Assembly (NCBI GenBank): GCA_963787645.1
Contig: CAWBDS010000011.1
Location: 806,001-870,000, forward strand
Length of the DNA stretch: 64,000 nucleotides
Origin: Palsa-504 sp963787645
Lineage (GTDB): Bacteria; Actinomycetota; Actinomycetes; Streptosporangiales; Streptosporangiaceae
Direction: 5' to 3'
Positions 53,881 to 63,560 of this stretch are shown here, in pieces. Made by a program: the position numbers and the translations under genes. The notes beneath the pieces are model-generated. The model ran no database searches. It saw only the letters and a list, made by a program, of their open reading frames with translations, and was not told the origin of the DNA. Within the stretch, counting starts at the first letter, position 1. Each line of letters begins with the position of its first letter.

Positions 53881-56800
53881 TTAGAATTCCAGCTCGGCTA
53901 GTTCGGGTTCGTCAACGTCCGCTTCCGGGGAGGCCTCGGGCTCAGGGTCGAGTTCGGACGTTTCAGGCTCAGGTGTGCTGATGGACTCGGGCCGGTCGGT
54001 CATTTGCAGCTGCCGCCGATCTAGTTCGGCCTTGGCCTGGCTGGCGCTTTCCCGGTCTTGGGCAGTCTCGGCTGACCAGCGCTCATATTCGGCTTGGACT
54101 GTTTCCAGCTCGGCACGCTGGCCACTGAGGATGTCCACGAGGGATGTCGCTTCCATCCTCGTAGCTTTCTCCACGTCGTGATTGGCAGCGCGTATTTTGA
54201 CTTCAGCTTCGGCAAGGGATATCGAGCGGAGCTCGTGAGCCGGTTCAGGCGCTGCGGCGTGGGCTTGCTGGCCGCGGAGTACGCGGGCTTCGAGTTCGCC
54301 ATTGGATGCGGCCTGGATCAGTGCCTCGTCGTCGGGGATCTCCAGGGCGCGGATTGCGTCTTGTCGTAGCGTTTCCAGTTCTGGGGAGCTCTTATGGCCG
54401 CACAGGCTGACGGCGATTGACGGGTCGGTGATGCCTGCGGCTTCCCGATACGCCGCGGCGACGCCTGCCCTGCGGGCGTAGTCCTCGCGGAGCAGGGGCG
54501 AGGCGTCTGGGGGGAGAGCTCCAAGCTGACGCATCAGCCACGGCTCGGGCTGGTCTAGCATCCTTTGACCCAGTTCGGTTACCCGCTCGTCGAGGGCGCT
54601 GGCGGCGACCTTGGCGAGTTCGGACGCATTCACCGGGGTCCGGGAAGTCCACGACGCCGAGCTAGAGACAGCCTCTGGGGCCGAAGTCCTGGCTTGTTGG
54701 ATGTCTCTGGCCTGGAGTCGGGCGTGCAGCACTGCGGTTATTGACCGGGATCCGGTCAGGTCGGCCTCGGTGATGTCGTCGATGATCTGCGCGATGTTCT
54801 CGCCTCGGAGATGGTGCTGACGGAGGGCGAGGCGGAGCGTGGTGCCCTGGGGTTCGAGGATGTACCGCTTGTAGTGGGCCTCGGACAGGCGGGCCTGGAA
54901 TTGCTCGTCGATGGACGCTCGGATTGTGTTCTTGACCGAGGCGGACCACAGGTTCAGGACGTGGCCGGTACCGGAGGTCCATTCCTGGGCCTGGCGGACT
55001 TGTTCGGTTGCGGTCAGTTCTTCGGAATCCCTTTCCAGCGCGGCCGCGAAGACAGATTCGGGAGTTGCCTGCTCGTAGGGCTCTGGCCCGTGGGAGGTGG
55101 CGCCGGTGACGATGTGGGCGACGTTGGATTCGCGGCCGCGGGTCATCCCGACGTATAGGGATTGCCGGGAGAGCGATTCGCTGACGAGCAGCTGGGCCGT
55201 ATCGACCGTGCGTCCCTGTGAGACGTGGACGTTTCCCGCGTAGGCCAGCTCGCCGTACTCGGCGAAATAGGTCGGGCTGAGCAGGAACGGGCGTGACCAT
55301 CCTCGTTCGGGGAGCTGGCGGCGTACCTGAACGTCTTTCCCGGCGAATGCTTCGACTTTGAGGACGTCGCGGTTGGCTAGCCGTTCGCCATCGATGATGA
55401 GGTCCGTGTTGTGGCGGGCCCGGATGATGTCGCCGGTCCCGGCGTGGTTGCCGTCGGCGAGCTCGATCCGCGGGTTGCCGACCTGGCCTCCTGTGGTGAG
55501 TTTTGACTGGACGATGCGCGCGAGTTCGGCGGCTTCGGCGTTGGTACCTGCGAGGAGAAGCGTGTCCTTCCCGGCGAGATAATCAGCTAGGTATTCGCTG
55601 GCTGCCCGGGTGTAGATGGCTTCGGTGTCTCCATGGCGGATCCGGCCGTAGGTGTCGTAGGCCGCGTATACCTCGCGGTGAGCGTGGCGCAGTCTCAGAG
55701 ACGCGGCGCGCTCCCACTCTGCACGGAAGCGGAGCACCTCGTGCAGCTCGACCGCGCCGAGCTCGCGGGCGATGGCGCGGAACATGCCGCCGGCTTCCAC
55801 GGCGCCGAGCTGGTACAGGTCGCCGGTGGCGATTACGTGCGCGTCGGCGCGGCGGGCCGCGGCGAGGATGAGGGCCAGGTCGGTGGTGGACAGCATGGAT
55901 GATTCGTCCAGGACCAGGACGTCACCATGGTGGAGCTCGACCGGGTACCGGAGCTCGGAGGAGCCTTCGACCTTGCCGAGGAACGCCGCTGAGTTGTACG
56001 CCTCGAGCGGCGCCCCGAGCTTGCGGGCTTCTCCGGCCATGACCCGGGCCGCGTTCTCGGCGGTAGTGATGCCGATGACCCGGCCACCAATCAGGGCGTC
56101 CCATGCCCGCGCGAACTCGGCCATGGTCCGCGTCTTTCCGGCGCCTGCGGGCGCGGTGAGGACCGTCATTAGCCTGTCCGCGGTCAGGAGTCTGATTACC
56201 GCATCACGCTGCTCGGTGCTCAAAGTGGAGCCTCTAAGCGCGTGCTGGGCCTGTTTCTCGGCGACTAGTTGGCCGACCGCGGAACGGGCGTGGCCCATCA
56301 CGGTCTCTTCGAGGTCGAGCTGCGCGAGAGTGGCGTACCGCGTTTCGTTCGGCCGCCGGAAGACGGAGGTCCCGTCCCTCCTGACTCCCAGCTCGGCCAC
56401 GTCCATTAGGTCGGGGGCGGGAGCGACGCGGACCACTTCGGTGCCGCCGAACCCGTTCACCGCCAGGTCCGCAATTTCGGTCACCATAGCGGCGGTTGCG
56501 CCGACCGGTAGGGCTCGGCCGACCTCGAACCGCAGCTGGGCTATCGACCATGCTGCGTGCTGCCGCTGCACTTCGGCGACGGCTATCCGCGCGGCTCGGG
56601 CCTTGGCATGACCGTCGATCTCTGGGGTTGTCGGGTGGGCCACGGCGTAGGCGCGAGCGTCACGATGGACCTGCGACAAGGCTCCGGTCTCATCGCGGGT
56701 TACCTGCCGTTCCCACCCGGCCAGGCGCTCGGCCTCCGTCGGCTCCTCCTTGCCTGTCGTCCCGGCGACCATGCGCCGGGCCTGAGCCTTGGTACGCCTG

Positions 56801-57834
56801 GTGTTCTGCGCGGCCTGCTGGCCGAGCAGCCAGATCGTCCGCTTCGACGGAGGATGGCCCTTGGCCTTGGTGTAGTGGTCGATGAGCCTGGCCAGCTCGG
56901 GAGTTATGGACCGGTTCCGCGAGGAGAACAGGTCCATGACGTCCTTGCTCACCCCGCCGACCTCGGCACCGTTGCCGTCGGCACGCGGGACCATCGCATA
57001 GCCGCGCCTGATCAGGCGTGACTCCATCTCCCGGTCGGCTGCGGCCGCCACCGACAGCCGCATCTGGTAGAGCTGCGCCCCGTCGAGCGACCGCCACCTG
57101 TCATCAGCGCCATCGGCGCGCTGGACGAGGTTGGCGATGGCTGCGTGCACATGGAGCGCCGGGTCGCCGTCACGGCTGATGTGATGCGTGAACAGGGCCG
57201 CGGTCAGCCCGTTCCCGTCGCGCCACTCCCCCGTGGTGGCCGAGTGGTGCCCGGTCCGGACGTAGCAGGCCTCGCGCTCGAGCTGCTCGACGGCCAGGCG
57301 GGCCGACTCGACGAGATCAGCTTCGATGCCGTCCGCTTCCACGTCGAGCGCATCGGCGGCGTCCTGGTCCCCGTCGTCCCTGGCCCGCTTCGCGGCGAGC
57401 TTCAGCGAGGCGTGCAGCACGCTAACCGACTTGGCGGCCGAGATGGTCAGGTCGTAATAAGGGACCCGTTTGACGGCTTCCTTCGCGCGCTCTGCGGCGC
57501 GGATCTCGGCGAGCTCCACGGCCGACGCGAACGGGTGCTCGGTCATGAACGCGGTTACGGCAGCGTCCTCGCGGTCCTCCACAGGCTTCGGGACTCGAGG
57601 ACGAAGCAGCATCTCACCACCGGGGCCAATGCCCTTTTGATAGAGCCGCTCGATCACGTCCGGATCAACCTGGCCGTCCAAGCCGAGGGACCTAGCCCCC
57701 CTGCCCGCCCACTGGCCGGGCGGCTCACCGGACGCCGTGTAGTACGACATCGCGTCAACACATCCACCGACGCAGGACCCGCGGGTGAAGTAGGCCACGT
57801 CGTGGCCCGCCTTGAGGGTCACCATCGTGGTCAC
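53881..57834 (-). CDS. MOBF relaxase-helicase (TraA/TrwC-like)
   Basis: The 1317-residue protein has an N-terminal relaxase domain with catalytic tyrosines in AMSYYTASGEPPG (31-32) and the metal-binding histidines of THHISRDGDPALHVHAAI (217-230), then a RecD2/TraI-type SF1 helicase (Walker A VLTAPAGAGKTRTMAEF at 558-574; HGDVLVLDESSMLSTTDL; later YVGMTRGRESNV). The C-terminus is acidic and charged. It nicks oriT, attaches to the 5' end and unwinds the strand for transfer. It is the last gene before the right attachment site. Confidence 0.93.
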   Translation of the reverse strand: MTTMVTLKAGHDVAYFTRGSCVGGCVDAMSYYTASGEPPGQWAGRGARSLGLDGQVDPDVIERLYQKGIGPGGEMLLRPRVPKPVEDREDAAVTAFMTEHPFASAVELAEIRAAERAKEAVKRVPYYDLTISAAKSVSVLHASLKLAAKRARDDGDQDAADALDVEADGIEADLVESARLAVEQLEREACYVRTGHHSATTGEWRDGNGLTAALFTHHISRDGDPALHVHAAIANLVQRADGADDRWRSLDGAQLYQMRLSVAAAADREMESRLIRRGYAMVPRADGNGAEVGGVSKDVMDLFSSRNRSITPELARLIDHYTKAKGHPPSKRTIWLLGQQAAQNTRRTKAQARRMVAGTTGKEEPTEAERLAGWERQVTRDETGALSQVHRDARAYAVAHPTTPEIDGHAKARAARIAVAEVQRQHAAWSIAQLRFEVGRALPVGATAAMVTEIADLAVNGFGGTEVVRVAPAPDLMDVAELGVRRDGTSVFRRPNETRYATLAQLDLEETVMGHARSAVGQLVAEKQAQHALRGSTLSTEQRDAVIRLLTADRLMTVLTAPAGAGKTRTMAEFARAWDALIGGRVIGITTAENAARVMAGEARKLGAPLEAYNSAAFLGKVEGSSELRYPVELHHGDVLVLDESSMLSTTDLALILAAARRADAHVIATGDLYQLGAVEAGGMFRAIARELGAVELHEVLRFRAEWERAASLRLRHAHREVYAAYDTYGRIRHGDTEAIYTRAASEYLADYLAGKDTLLLAGTNAEAAELARIVQSKLTTGGQVGNPRIELADGNHAGTGDIIRARHNTDLIIDGERLANRDVLKVEAFAGKDVQVRRQLPERGWSRPFLLSPTYFAEYGELAYAGNVHVSQGRTVDTAQLLVSESLSRQSLYVGMTRGRESNVAHIVTGATSHGPEPYEQATPESVFAAALERDSEELTATEQVRQAQEWTSGTGHVLNLWSASVKNTIRASIDEQFQARLSEAHYKRYILEPQGTTLRLALRQHHLRGENIAQIIDDITEADLTGSRSITAVLHARLQARDIQQARTSAPEAVSSSASWTSRTPVNASELAKVAASALDERVTELGQRMLDQPEPWLMRQLGALPPDASPLLREDYARRAGVAAAYREAAGITDPSIAVSLCGHKSSPELETLRQDAIRALEIPDDEALIQAASNGELEARVLRGQQAHAAAPEPAHELRSISLAEAEVKIRAANHDVEKATRMEATSLVDILSGQRAELETVQAEYERWSAETAQDRESASQAKAELDRRQLQMTDRPESISTPEPETSELDPEPEASPEADVDEPELAELEF

Positions 57835-58020
57835 GGACGGCCACCAACACAGAGCTGACCGCTGTCATCGGGCTTGATGCATGTCTGGGGTGAATTCAGG
57901 ACAAACGGGTCGGTCATTTGCTCAACGGCAAGTGACCCGCTCGCGGTGTCACCCAGGGGAAATGTCCCCACGGCGGCTAGACCGTCGACGTTAGCGCAGG
58001 TCAGAGAACCGCAATTGACT
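57835..58020. other. Relaxase upstream region, candidate oriT
   Basis: 186 bases between the relaxase start and the right attachment core. It contains a stem-loop TCATTTGC/GCAAGTGA (57914-57921 with 57928-57935, loop TCAACG, one G.T pair) whose arms extend into CGGGT/ACCCG-like words, and a smaller GGGGA/TCCCC hairpin at 57956-57969. MOBF oriT sites are usually next to the relaxase gene and have such hairpins. Nic site not identified. Confidence 0.45.
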
Positions 58021-58065
58021 GCCCTCCGGAGGCGGGAGCGCAGGTTCGAATCCTGCTGGGGGCGC
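58021..58065 (+). repeat. att core, copy 2 (attR of element 1)
   Basis: 45 bases identical to 31590-31634. The 5' part of a tRNA is absent, so this is not a functional tRNA. Flanking homology continues to about 58140, including GTCACG repeats at 58122-58127 and 58132-58137. Confidence 0.92.
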
Positions 58066-58201
58066 CCCTTTTGAGCGGGCCTTTCTAGGCCCTGGCCTGC
58101 ATCTTCGCGGAAATGTCCGTTGTCACGCTTGGTCACGGCGCGCCACTGGTTGCCACGCTGGGACGGTTCCCGCCCCCTGGCGCCCCCGGCGCCCCCCGGG
58201 G

Positions 58202-59367
58202 TCATGGCTGGTCCTGGGGCAGGGTGTGGGTCATGCGGGTGATCCAGAGGTCGTCGAGGCCTTCGGCGCGGCCCGCGTAGACGCGGCGGAGCATTTCGAC
58301 GCTGTGCCCGGCCCAGGCGGCGACCTGGGCGTCGGGGACGCCGGAGTCCAGCCGCCAGGTGATGCCGGAGTGGCGCAGGTCGTAGGGGCGTTTCATGAGC
58401 GGTGTGGCGAGCTGTTCGGGGGTGAGGGAGGCGGCCCGGACTTTCTGCCAGACCTGCCACCAGGTGGAGGTCTGGATGGGGTTGCCGCGTTCGGAGCGGA
58501 ACAGGCGGCCGGCGGGGCCGGTGCCGTAGGTCTGGATGTGCTCGCGGAGCAGGGTGACGAGCTGCGGGGGGATGGGACTTTGCGGGCGGCCCTGCGGGCG
58601 TGCGGGCTGGGTCTGCCTTTGGTGCGGCCTTTGAGGCCGCGGTGCTCGTGGACGGCGCCGTCGTCGGTGTAGGCCTTCCCGGCGGTGGGGCTGGCGTCGG
58701 CGAAGGTCAGGTGGCCCCAGCCGTGCCCGGGGAGGTGCCAGCCGGCTGTGGTGAGGGCGGCGACTTCGGAGGGGCGCATCAGGGCGTAGAACATGCAGCC
58801 GTAGAACGCTTGGAAGCGCGGACCCTGTCGTCTGCCGATGGAGCTGCATGCTTCGAGCATTTTGGCGACGAGTTCGGGGCTGCCGACGGCTCGGGGGTCG
58901 AGGGTGTCGTCGGGTCTGGCGGGGCCGGTCCAGCCTTCGGGCAGGTTGGCTTTGCTGAGCGGGTTGGCGGTGAGCCGTTTTTTGCGGACCGCGTAGCCGA
59001 GGCATTTGTGCAGGACGCGGCGGCGGCGGGAGAAGTATTCGGGGCTGGCGGGTTTGCCGTCGAGGCGGACGGCCAGGGCGTCGAGGACGTCTGCGACGAC
59101 GGCGGGGTCTTCTAGCGTGCTGACGGGGCGGGAGGCCCGCTGGATCCAGGCGATGGCTTTGGTCTCGTCGTGGTCCAAGGGGTCGGTGTGGCTGCCCTGG
59201 TTGAGGGTTTTGCGTAGCGCTCGTCGCAGGGTGTCCGGGGCGGGGGCGCCGGGCAGGTCCTTTGTGAGGAGGGGGATCGTGAAGGCCAGGTTTTCGGTGA
59301 TGGTCGAGCGGGTTCTGGCGGCCGCGGCGGGCCAGGTGGCGGCGCTGAATTCGTGGGCGTGCTGGCG
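58202..59367 (-). pseudogene. Integrase remnant of element 2
   Basis: The sequence corresponds to the intact integrase from about residue 78 onward (QHAHEFSAATW through WITRMTHTLPQDQP). The first 77 or so codons are replaced by relaxase sequence. A one-base loss near 58575 (GGGGATGGGACT versus GGGGATCGGGACT in the 61.6-kb copy) shifts the frame after RAARKVPS. The catalytic motifs MRPSEVAALT, YDLRHSGITWRL and GHSVEMLRRVY can still be read in two frames. Confidence 0.88.
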
Positions 59368-59795
59368 TGCAGGACCGAGACCGACTTGGAGGCGCTGCTG
59401 GTGATGTCGTAGTAGGGCCGGGAGATGCCCGGGCTGGCGGCCCGGATCCGGGTCCGCTCGGTGTTGATCTCGCTGGCGGACGCGAACGAATGCTCCTGAC
59501 GGTACCGGGCGATGGCGGCGGCCTCAGCCGCGGCTTGGTCCTCCGCGGTCTTCGGGGCGGCGTGCCGGATGATCCGTTCGCCGCCCGGGCCGACGCCTTC
59601 CTGGTAGAGCCGCTCGGCGACCTCGGCCGAGACGGTCCCGGAGACGCCCAGGGCGGCGCAGCCGCGGCCTTCCCCGGTTCCCGGGGGTTCGCCGGTGCGG
59701 GTGTAGTAGGCCATGGCGCCTGCGCATCCGGAGGCGTGGCCGCGGGTGACGTAGGCGATGTCGTGGCCGGTTCGGACGTCCGTTTTAACGGCCAC
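59355..59795 (-). pseudogene. Relaxase N-terminal remnant of element 2
   Basis: About 145 residues match the start of the MOBF relaxase (TGHDIAYVTRGHASGCAGAM; AYYTRTGEPPG; ERLYQEGVGPGGE; PYYDITSSASKSVSVLHAS). After VLHAS the frame runs into the integrase DNA in the wrong frame. Both genes contain a CACGCC word at the junction, so the deletion probably used microhomology. Confidence 0.85.
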
Positions 59796-60039
59796 GGTCG
59801 GTCACTGTTTGGTTAAGGTGCGCGGTGGGGCGGCCATGGTCATCGGGTGATGCATCGGTACAAACGCTCTTGGGCTTGACTGAGAACTTGCGCCTGACGG
59901 CCCACCTCCGCATGGCCGCGGCTACGTCCCCGCAGCGGCCCAGGGACCAGACCGGTCCCGGATCTGAGCTCGGCCAGCGATCGTCTTCCTGCTGTGAGCG
60001 GTAACGTTTCCGGAACGCTCGGGGCATATCGTCACACCC
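59796..60039. promoter_or_regulatory. Upstream region of membrane protein paralogue 1
   Basis: Contains GCGGTAACGTTTCCGGAACG at 59999-60018, which recurs with one change before paralogue 3 at exactly the same distance from the start codon (21 bases between). A promoter with a -10-like ATATCG and a near-leaderless start is likely. Confidence 0.55.
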
Positions 60040-61305
60040 GTGCGCGAGCGTGGAGGGGTGGCCGGGCGGGCGGCTATGACGTCGCCGGGCGCTGGCGGCC
60101 GTCTGCGCTGGGGTCTGCCAGTAGCAGTGCTGGTGCTGGGCGCCCTGGTGCTGGTCCTGGCGGCCGCCGCCGTTCCGCTGGCCCGTCTGGCGCATCAGAG
60201 CCTGAACGCTGCCACCGTCACGACGCCGGTGTGGGTCGCGGCCCCGGGCGCCGTGGGGGGCTTCGTGGTGGCCTGGCGCAAGCCGGGCAACCCGCTCGGC
60301 TGGATCTTCCTCGGTGCGACGGCCTTGTCCATGCTCACCGACGACGCCGCTTACTATGCCGTTTTCGACTACCGGCTGCATCATGGCGGGCTGCCGCTGG
60401 GCTGGGTGGCGCTGCTGGCCCAGCCCAGCGGGCTGCTGAGCCTGGTGCTGCTCGGCCTGGTCTTCCTGCTGTTTCCCGATGGCCGGCCGCCGTCCCCGCG
60501 GTGGCGGTGGGTGCTGTGGGCCTATGCCGGTATCGGCCTGGTATGGGTCACCTGGACCGCCGTCATCACGGTGGGCGCGATCATCGGCCATCACCCGCAG
60601 GTGGATCCCGACGGGCAGCTGTTCCAGCTGAGCGGCGACGACCCGGCTGCCGGGCCGTGGAACACGGCGGCCACCGCGATCTTCCTGCTGGTCGCGCTGT
60701 GCTTGGTGGCCTCGCTGGCGGGCCAGGTGGCCAGCTGGCGGCGTTCGTCGGGTGAGCGGCGCCAGCAGCTGAAGTGGCTGATGGCCGGGCTGGCGGCGAT
60801 CGTGGCAGGGGCCGGGATCTCCACCGTGCCCGGCACGGGAGCGATCGGCGGGGCCTGCTACCTCGCCGGGTTGTTCCTGTTCTCGCTGTGCGTCGGCGTT
60901 GCCGTGCTGAGGTACCGGTTGTTCGACATCGACCGGGTCATCTCCCGGACGCTGGCGTACACGATCGTCACCGGCCTGCTGGTGGGGGTGTATGCGGGGA
61001 TCGTGCTGCTGGCCACTGAGGTCCTCCAGATCCGCAGCACGGTGGCGGTGGCGGCGGCGACCCTGGGCGCGGCGGCGCTGTTCAACCCGCTGCGCCGCCG
61101 GGTGCAGAACATGGTGGACCGGCGGTTCAACCGGGCCCGCTACGACGCCGACCGGATCATCGCCGGATTCGCGTCCCGGCTGCAAGGCACGGTTGACCTG
61201 GAGGCCGTGCAGGTCGACCTGGCCAGTTCCGTACAGCAGACGCTGGAGCCCGCCCACATCTCGGTGTGGATCCGGGCAGGCGGCCGAGAGCAGCCCGGTC
61301 GCTGA
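60040..61305 (+). CDS. Multi-pass membrane protein, sensor-like (paralogue 1)
   Basis: The 421-residue protein has about nine hydrophobic segments; the conserved C-terminal block is RYRLFDIDRVISRTLAYTIV, AAALFNPLRRRVQNMVDRRF and LEPAHISVWIR. This block is the membrane-anchored input region seen at the front of many actinobacterial sensor histidine kinases, but here the gene ends before any kinase domain. The GTG at 60040 is supported by the same motif-to-start spacing as in paralogue 3; ATG 60076 is the alternative. Confidence 0.75.
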   Translation: MRERGGVAGRAAMTSPGAGGRLRWGLPVAVLVLGALVLVLAAAAVPLARLAHQSLNAATVTTPVWVAAPGAVGGFVVAWRKPGNPLGWIFLGATALSMLTDDAAYYAVFDYRLHHGGLPLGWVALLAQPSGLLSLVLLGLVFLLFPDGRPPSPRWRWVLWAYAGIGLVWVTWTAVITVGAIIGHHPQVDPDGQLFQLSGDDPAAGPWNTAATAIFLLVALCLVASLAGQVASWRRSSGERRQQLKWLMAGLAAIVAGAGISTVPGTGAIGGACYLAGLFLFSLCVGVAVLRYRLFDIDRVISRTLAYTIVTGLLVGVYAGIVLLATEVLQIRSTVAVAAATLGAAALFNPLRRRVQNMVDRRFNRARYDADRIIAGFASRLQGTVDLEAVQVDLASSVQQTLEPAHISVWIRAGGREQPGR

Positions 61306-61420
61306 CGACCCCGACAGGCCGCGTGAGTGGACACGCCCCACAGCGCCCGCGCCCCCACAGCGCTCCGAAATTGCTTGCTTACGAGCATTTGTTTTGGTCG
61401 GAGACTTAAATTTGCGCTCT

Positions 61421-61462
61421 CTCCGGAGGCGGGAGCGCAGGTTCGAATCCTGCTGGGGGCGC
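61421..61462 (+). repeat. att core, copy 3
   Basis: 42 bases shared with copies 1 and 2 (CTCCGGAGGCGGGAGCGCAG and onward). The next 28 bases are identical to the flank of copy 1 and differ from copy 2. GTCACG repeats at 61519-61524 and 61529-61534. Confidence 0.9.
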
Positions 61463-61590
61463 TTGGTTTGAGCGGGCCTTTCTGGGCCTTGAGCTGCATC
61501 TTTGCGGAAATGTCCGTTGTCACGCTCGGTCACGGCGCGCCACCGGTTGCCACGCTGGGACGGTTCCCGCCCCCCTGGCGCCCCCGGGGG

Positions 61591-62310
61591 TCATGGCTGG
61601 TCCTGGGGCAGGGTGTGGGTCATGCGGGTGATCCAGAGACCGTCGAGGCCTTCGGCGCGGCCCGCGTAGACGCGGCGGAGCATTTCGACGCTGTGCCCGG
61701 CCCAGGCGGCGACCTGGGCGTCGGGGACGCCGGAGTCCAGCCGCCAGGTGATGCCGGAGTGGCGCAGATCGTAGGGGCGTTTCATGAGCGGTGACGCTTG
61801 CTGTTCGGGGGTGAGGGAGGCGCCCCGGACTTTCTGCCAGACCTGCCACCAGGTGGAGGTCTGGATGGGGTTGCCGCGTTCGGAGCGGAACAGGCGGCCG
61901 TCGGGGCCGGTGCCGTAGGTCTGGATGTGCTCGCGGAGCAAGGTGACGAGCTGCGGGGGGATCGGGACTTTGCGGGCGGGCCTGCGGGCTTGCGGGCTGG
62001 GCCGGCCTTTGGTGCGGCCTTTGAGGCCGCGGTGCTCGTGGACGGCGCCGTCGTCGGTGTAGGCCTTCCCGGCGGTGGGGCTGGCGTCGGCGAAGGTCAG
62101 GTGGCCCCAGCCGTGTTCGGGGAGGTGGCAGCCGGCTGTGGTGAGGGCGGCGACTTCGGAGGGGCGCATCAGGGCGTAGAACATGCAGCCGTAGAACGCT
62201 TGGAAGCGCGGCCCTTGCCGTCGGCCGATGGTGGCGCAGGCGGCGAGCATGGCGGCTACCAGTTCGGGGCTGCCGACGGCCCGGGGGTCGAGGGCCTGCG
62301 GCAGCATTGG
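61591..62310 (-). pseudogene. Integrase remnant behind att copy 3
   Basis: About 240 residues of the C-terminal half of a tyrosine recombinase (LDPRAVGSPELVAAMLAACA to WITRMTHTLPQDQP) remain in one frame, including MRPSEVAALT, YDLRHSGITWRL and GHSVEMLRRVY. The N-terminal half is missing; the frame begins in unrelated sequence near 62300-62337. It is much closer to the element 2 copy than to the intact integrase of element 1. Confidence 0.85.
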
Positions 62311-62348
62311 GCACCTTGCTGGCCGCCCGGCGGTCACGTAACCCTGTC

Positions 62349-63245
62349 GGCTGACTCCTGCTTGCGATCTTCGTCATGGCTGTCGCGCCGGTGAACCAGT
62401 ACGCAGCCCTGGACTACCGGATGCACCATGGAACGCTGCCGCTCGGCTGGCTGGCCGTGACCATCGGGGAAATGTGGCCGGTATTCCTGTTCCTGATCGC
62501 GGTGCTGCTGTGGCTGTTTCCCGACGAGCCGGCCGCCGCCGGGCGCGACATCCGGGTCAACGCCGTCGGCAGCCTGGTCACCGACCAGAGCGGGATCTGG
62601 AACATCCTGCACAGCGCGCTGTTCATTGCCGTCGTTGCCGGCTGGCTCACCTGGCTGGCCGTGCAGGTACCCCGCTACCGGCATGCCACCGGCGAGCGCC
62701 GCCAGCAGCTCAAATGGCTCTACAGCGGCGCCGTGGCCCTCGTGATCTCGGTGTTCGCGGGGGCCCTGGCCTCCGGCAGCTCCTCCGGCCTGGCGAACCT
62801 GGTCAGCAACCTGATTACCCCGCTCGGTTTCCTGGCGTTCGCCGCCTGCTTCGCGGTGGCGGTGCTGAGGTACCGGCTGTACGAGATCGACCGCATCATC
62901 AGCCGGGTGATCTCCTACGCCATCATCACGGCGGTGCTGGCCGGGACGTTCGCGGGGCTGGTGGTGCTGGCCACTGTGGTGCTCTCGTTCAAGAGCTCGG
63001 TGGCGGTGGCTGCGGCCACGCTGGCCGCTGCGGCGCTGTTCAACCCGCTGCGCAAACGGGTACAGCATGCGGTGGACCGTCGGTTCAACCGGGCACGGTA
63101 CAACGCCGACCAGGCAGTAGCTGTGTTCGCCGCCCGCTTGAAAAACGCCGTCGACCTGGAGTCGGTCCGCGACGACCTGGCCGGGGTCGTGAACCAGACC
63201 CTCGAGCCCGCCCACATATCGGTGTGGATCAGCCACCGCGGCTGA
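62349..63245 (+). pseudogene. N-terminally truncated membrane protein (paralogue 2)
   Basis: The frame from the ATG at 62376 (289 residues) matches paralogue 1 from about residue 100 to the end (DYRMHHGTLPLGWLAV; YRLYEIDRIISRVISYAI; FNPLRKRVQHAVDRRFNRAR; LEPAHISVWI). Homology already begins upstream of the ATG (LLLAIFVMAVAP), after an in-frame stop, showing that the first membrane segments were lost. It could still make a short protein from 62376, but no RBS is obvious. Confidence 0.7.
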
Positions 63246-63519
63246 CGACGGTTCAGTCCCCTCGCTCGCCGGGCTCGGATAACAAGGTGCTGCCGTAGTG
63301 CCATCCGCCAGCCTGCGCCAACCAGGGTCTACGCTCCCACAGCGCTCCAAAATTGGTAGATCCGGTGCATCGGTAAAAACGGTTTGGCTTGCGCGCTCGG
63401 GCTCATATCTGGCGTTACGGCCGCACCTTGTTGTGAAGTCCGGCGTGGGGGCGTGACGTGGAGGATTGTCGCCTCGGCTCCAGTTGGTGCCGTTGAACTT
63501 GCTAAGGGTTTCGCGCTGA

Positions 63520-63539
63520 GCGGTAACGTTCCCGGAACG
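63520..63539 (+). promoter_or_regulatory. Conserved promoter/operator motif before paralogue 3
   Basis: GCGGTAACGTTCCCGGAACG, one base different from 59999-60018; 21 bases separate it from the start codon in both genes. It contains a TTCCGGAA-like palindromic centre. Confidence 0.55.
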
Positions 63540-63560
63540 GTCCGGGCGTAGCGTACGTCC

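Larger units (their letters stand above)
31590..58065. mobile_element. Integrative mobilizable/conjugative element in tRNA-Arg (element 1)
   Basis: The element is bounded by two identical 45-base copies of the tRNA-Arg 3' half (31590-31634 and 58021-58065). It has the integrase next to the tRNA, excisionase, VirD4-like coupling ATPase, regulators, cargo and a MOBF relaxase at the far end. No VirB4 or other mating-channel gene is recognisable, so it may be mobilizable only, or may use an unrecognised channel. Size is about 26.5 kb. All essential integration and mobilisation genes look intact. Confidence 0.88.
58021..61462. mobile_element. Decayed second element in tandem (element 2)
   Basis: It lies between att copies 2 and 3. 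Only a truncated, frameshifted integrase and the N-terminus of a relaxase remain of the mobile functions, joined directly to each other; the rest of the interval holds one membrane-protein gene. It cannot move by itself but retains both recombination sites. Confidence 0.75.

Noticed and set aside
58021..58065. Second tRNA-Arg gene
   Set aside because: Only the 3' half is present; acceptor 5' strand and D arm are missing. It is an attachment site. The same applies to 61421-61462.
58202..59178. Two separate integrase genes in overlapping frames
   Set aside because: The two frames are parts of one integrase broken by a single-base loss near 58575.
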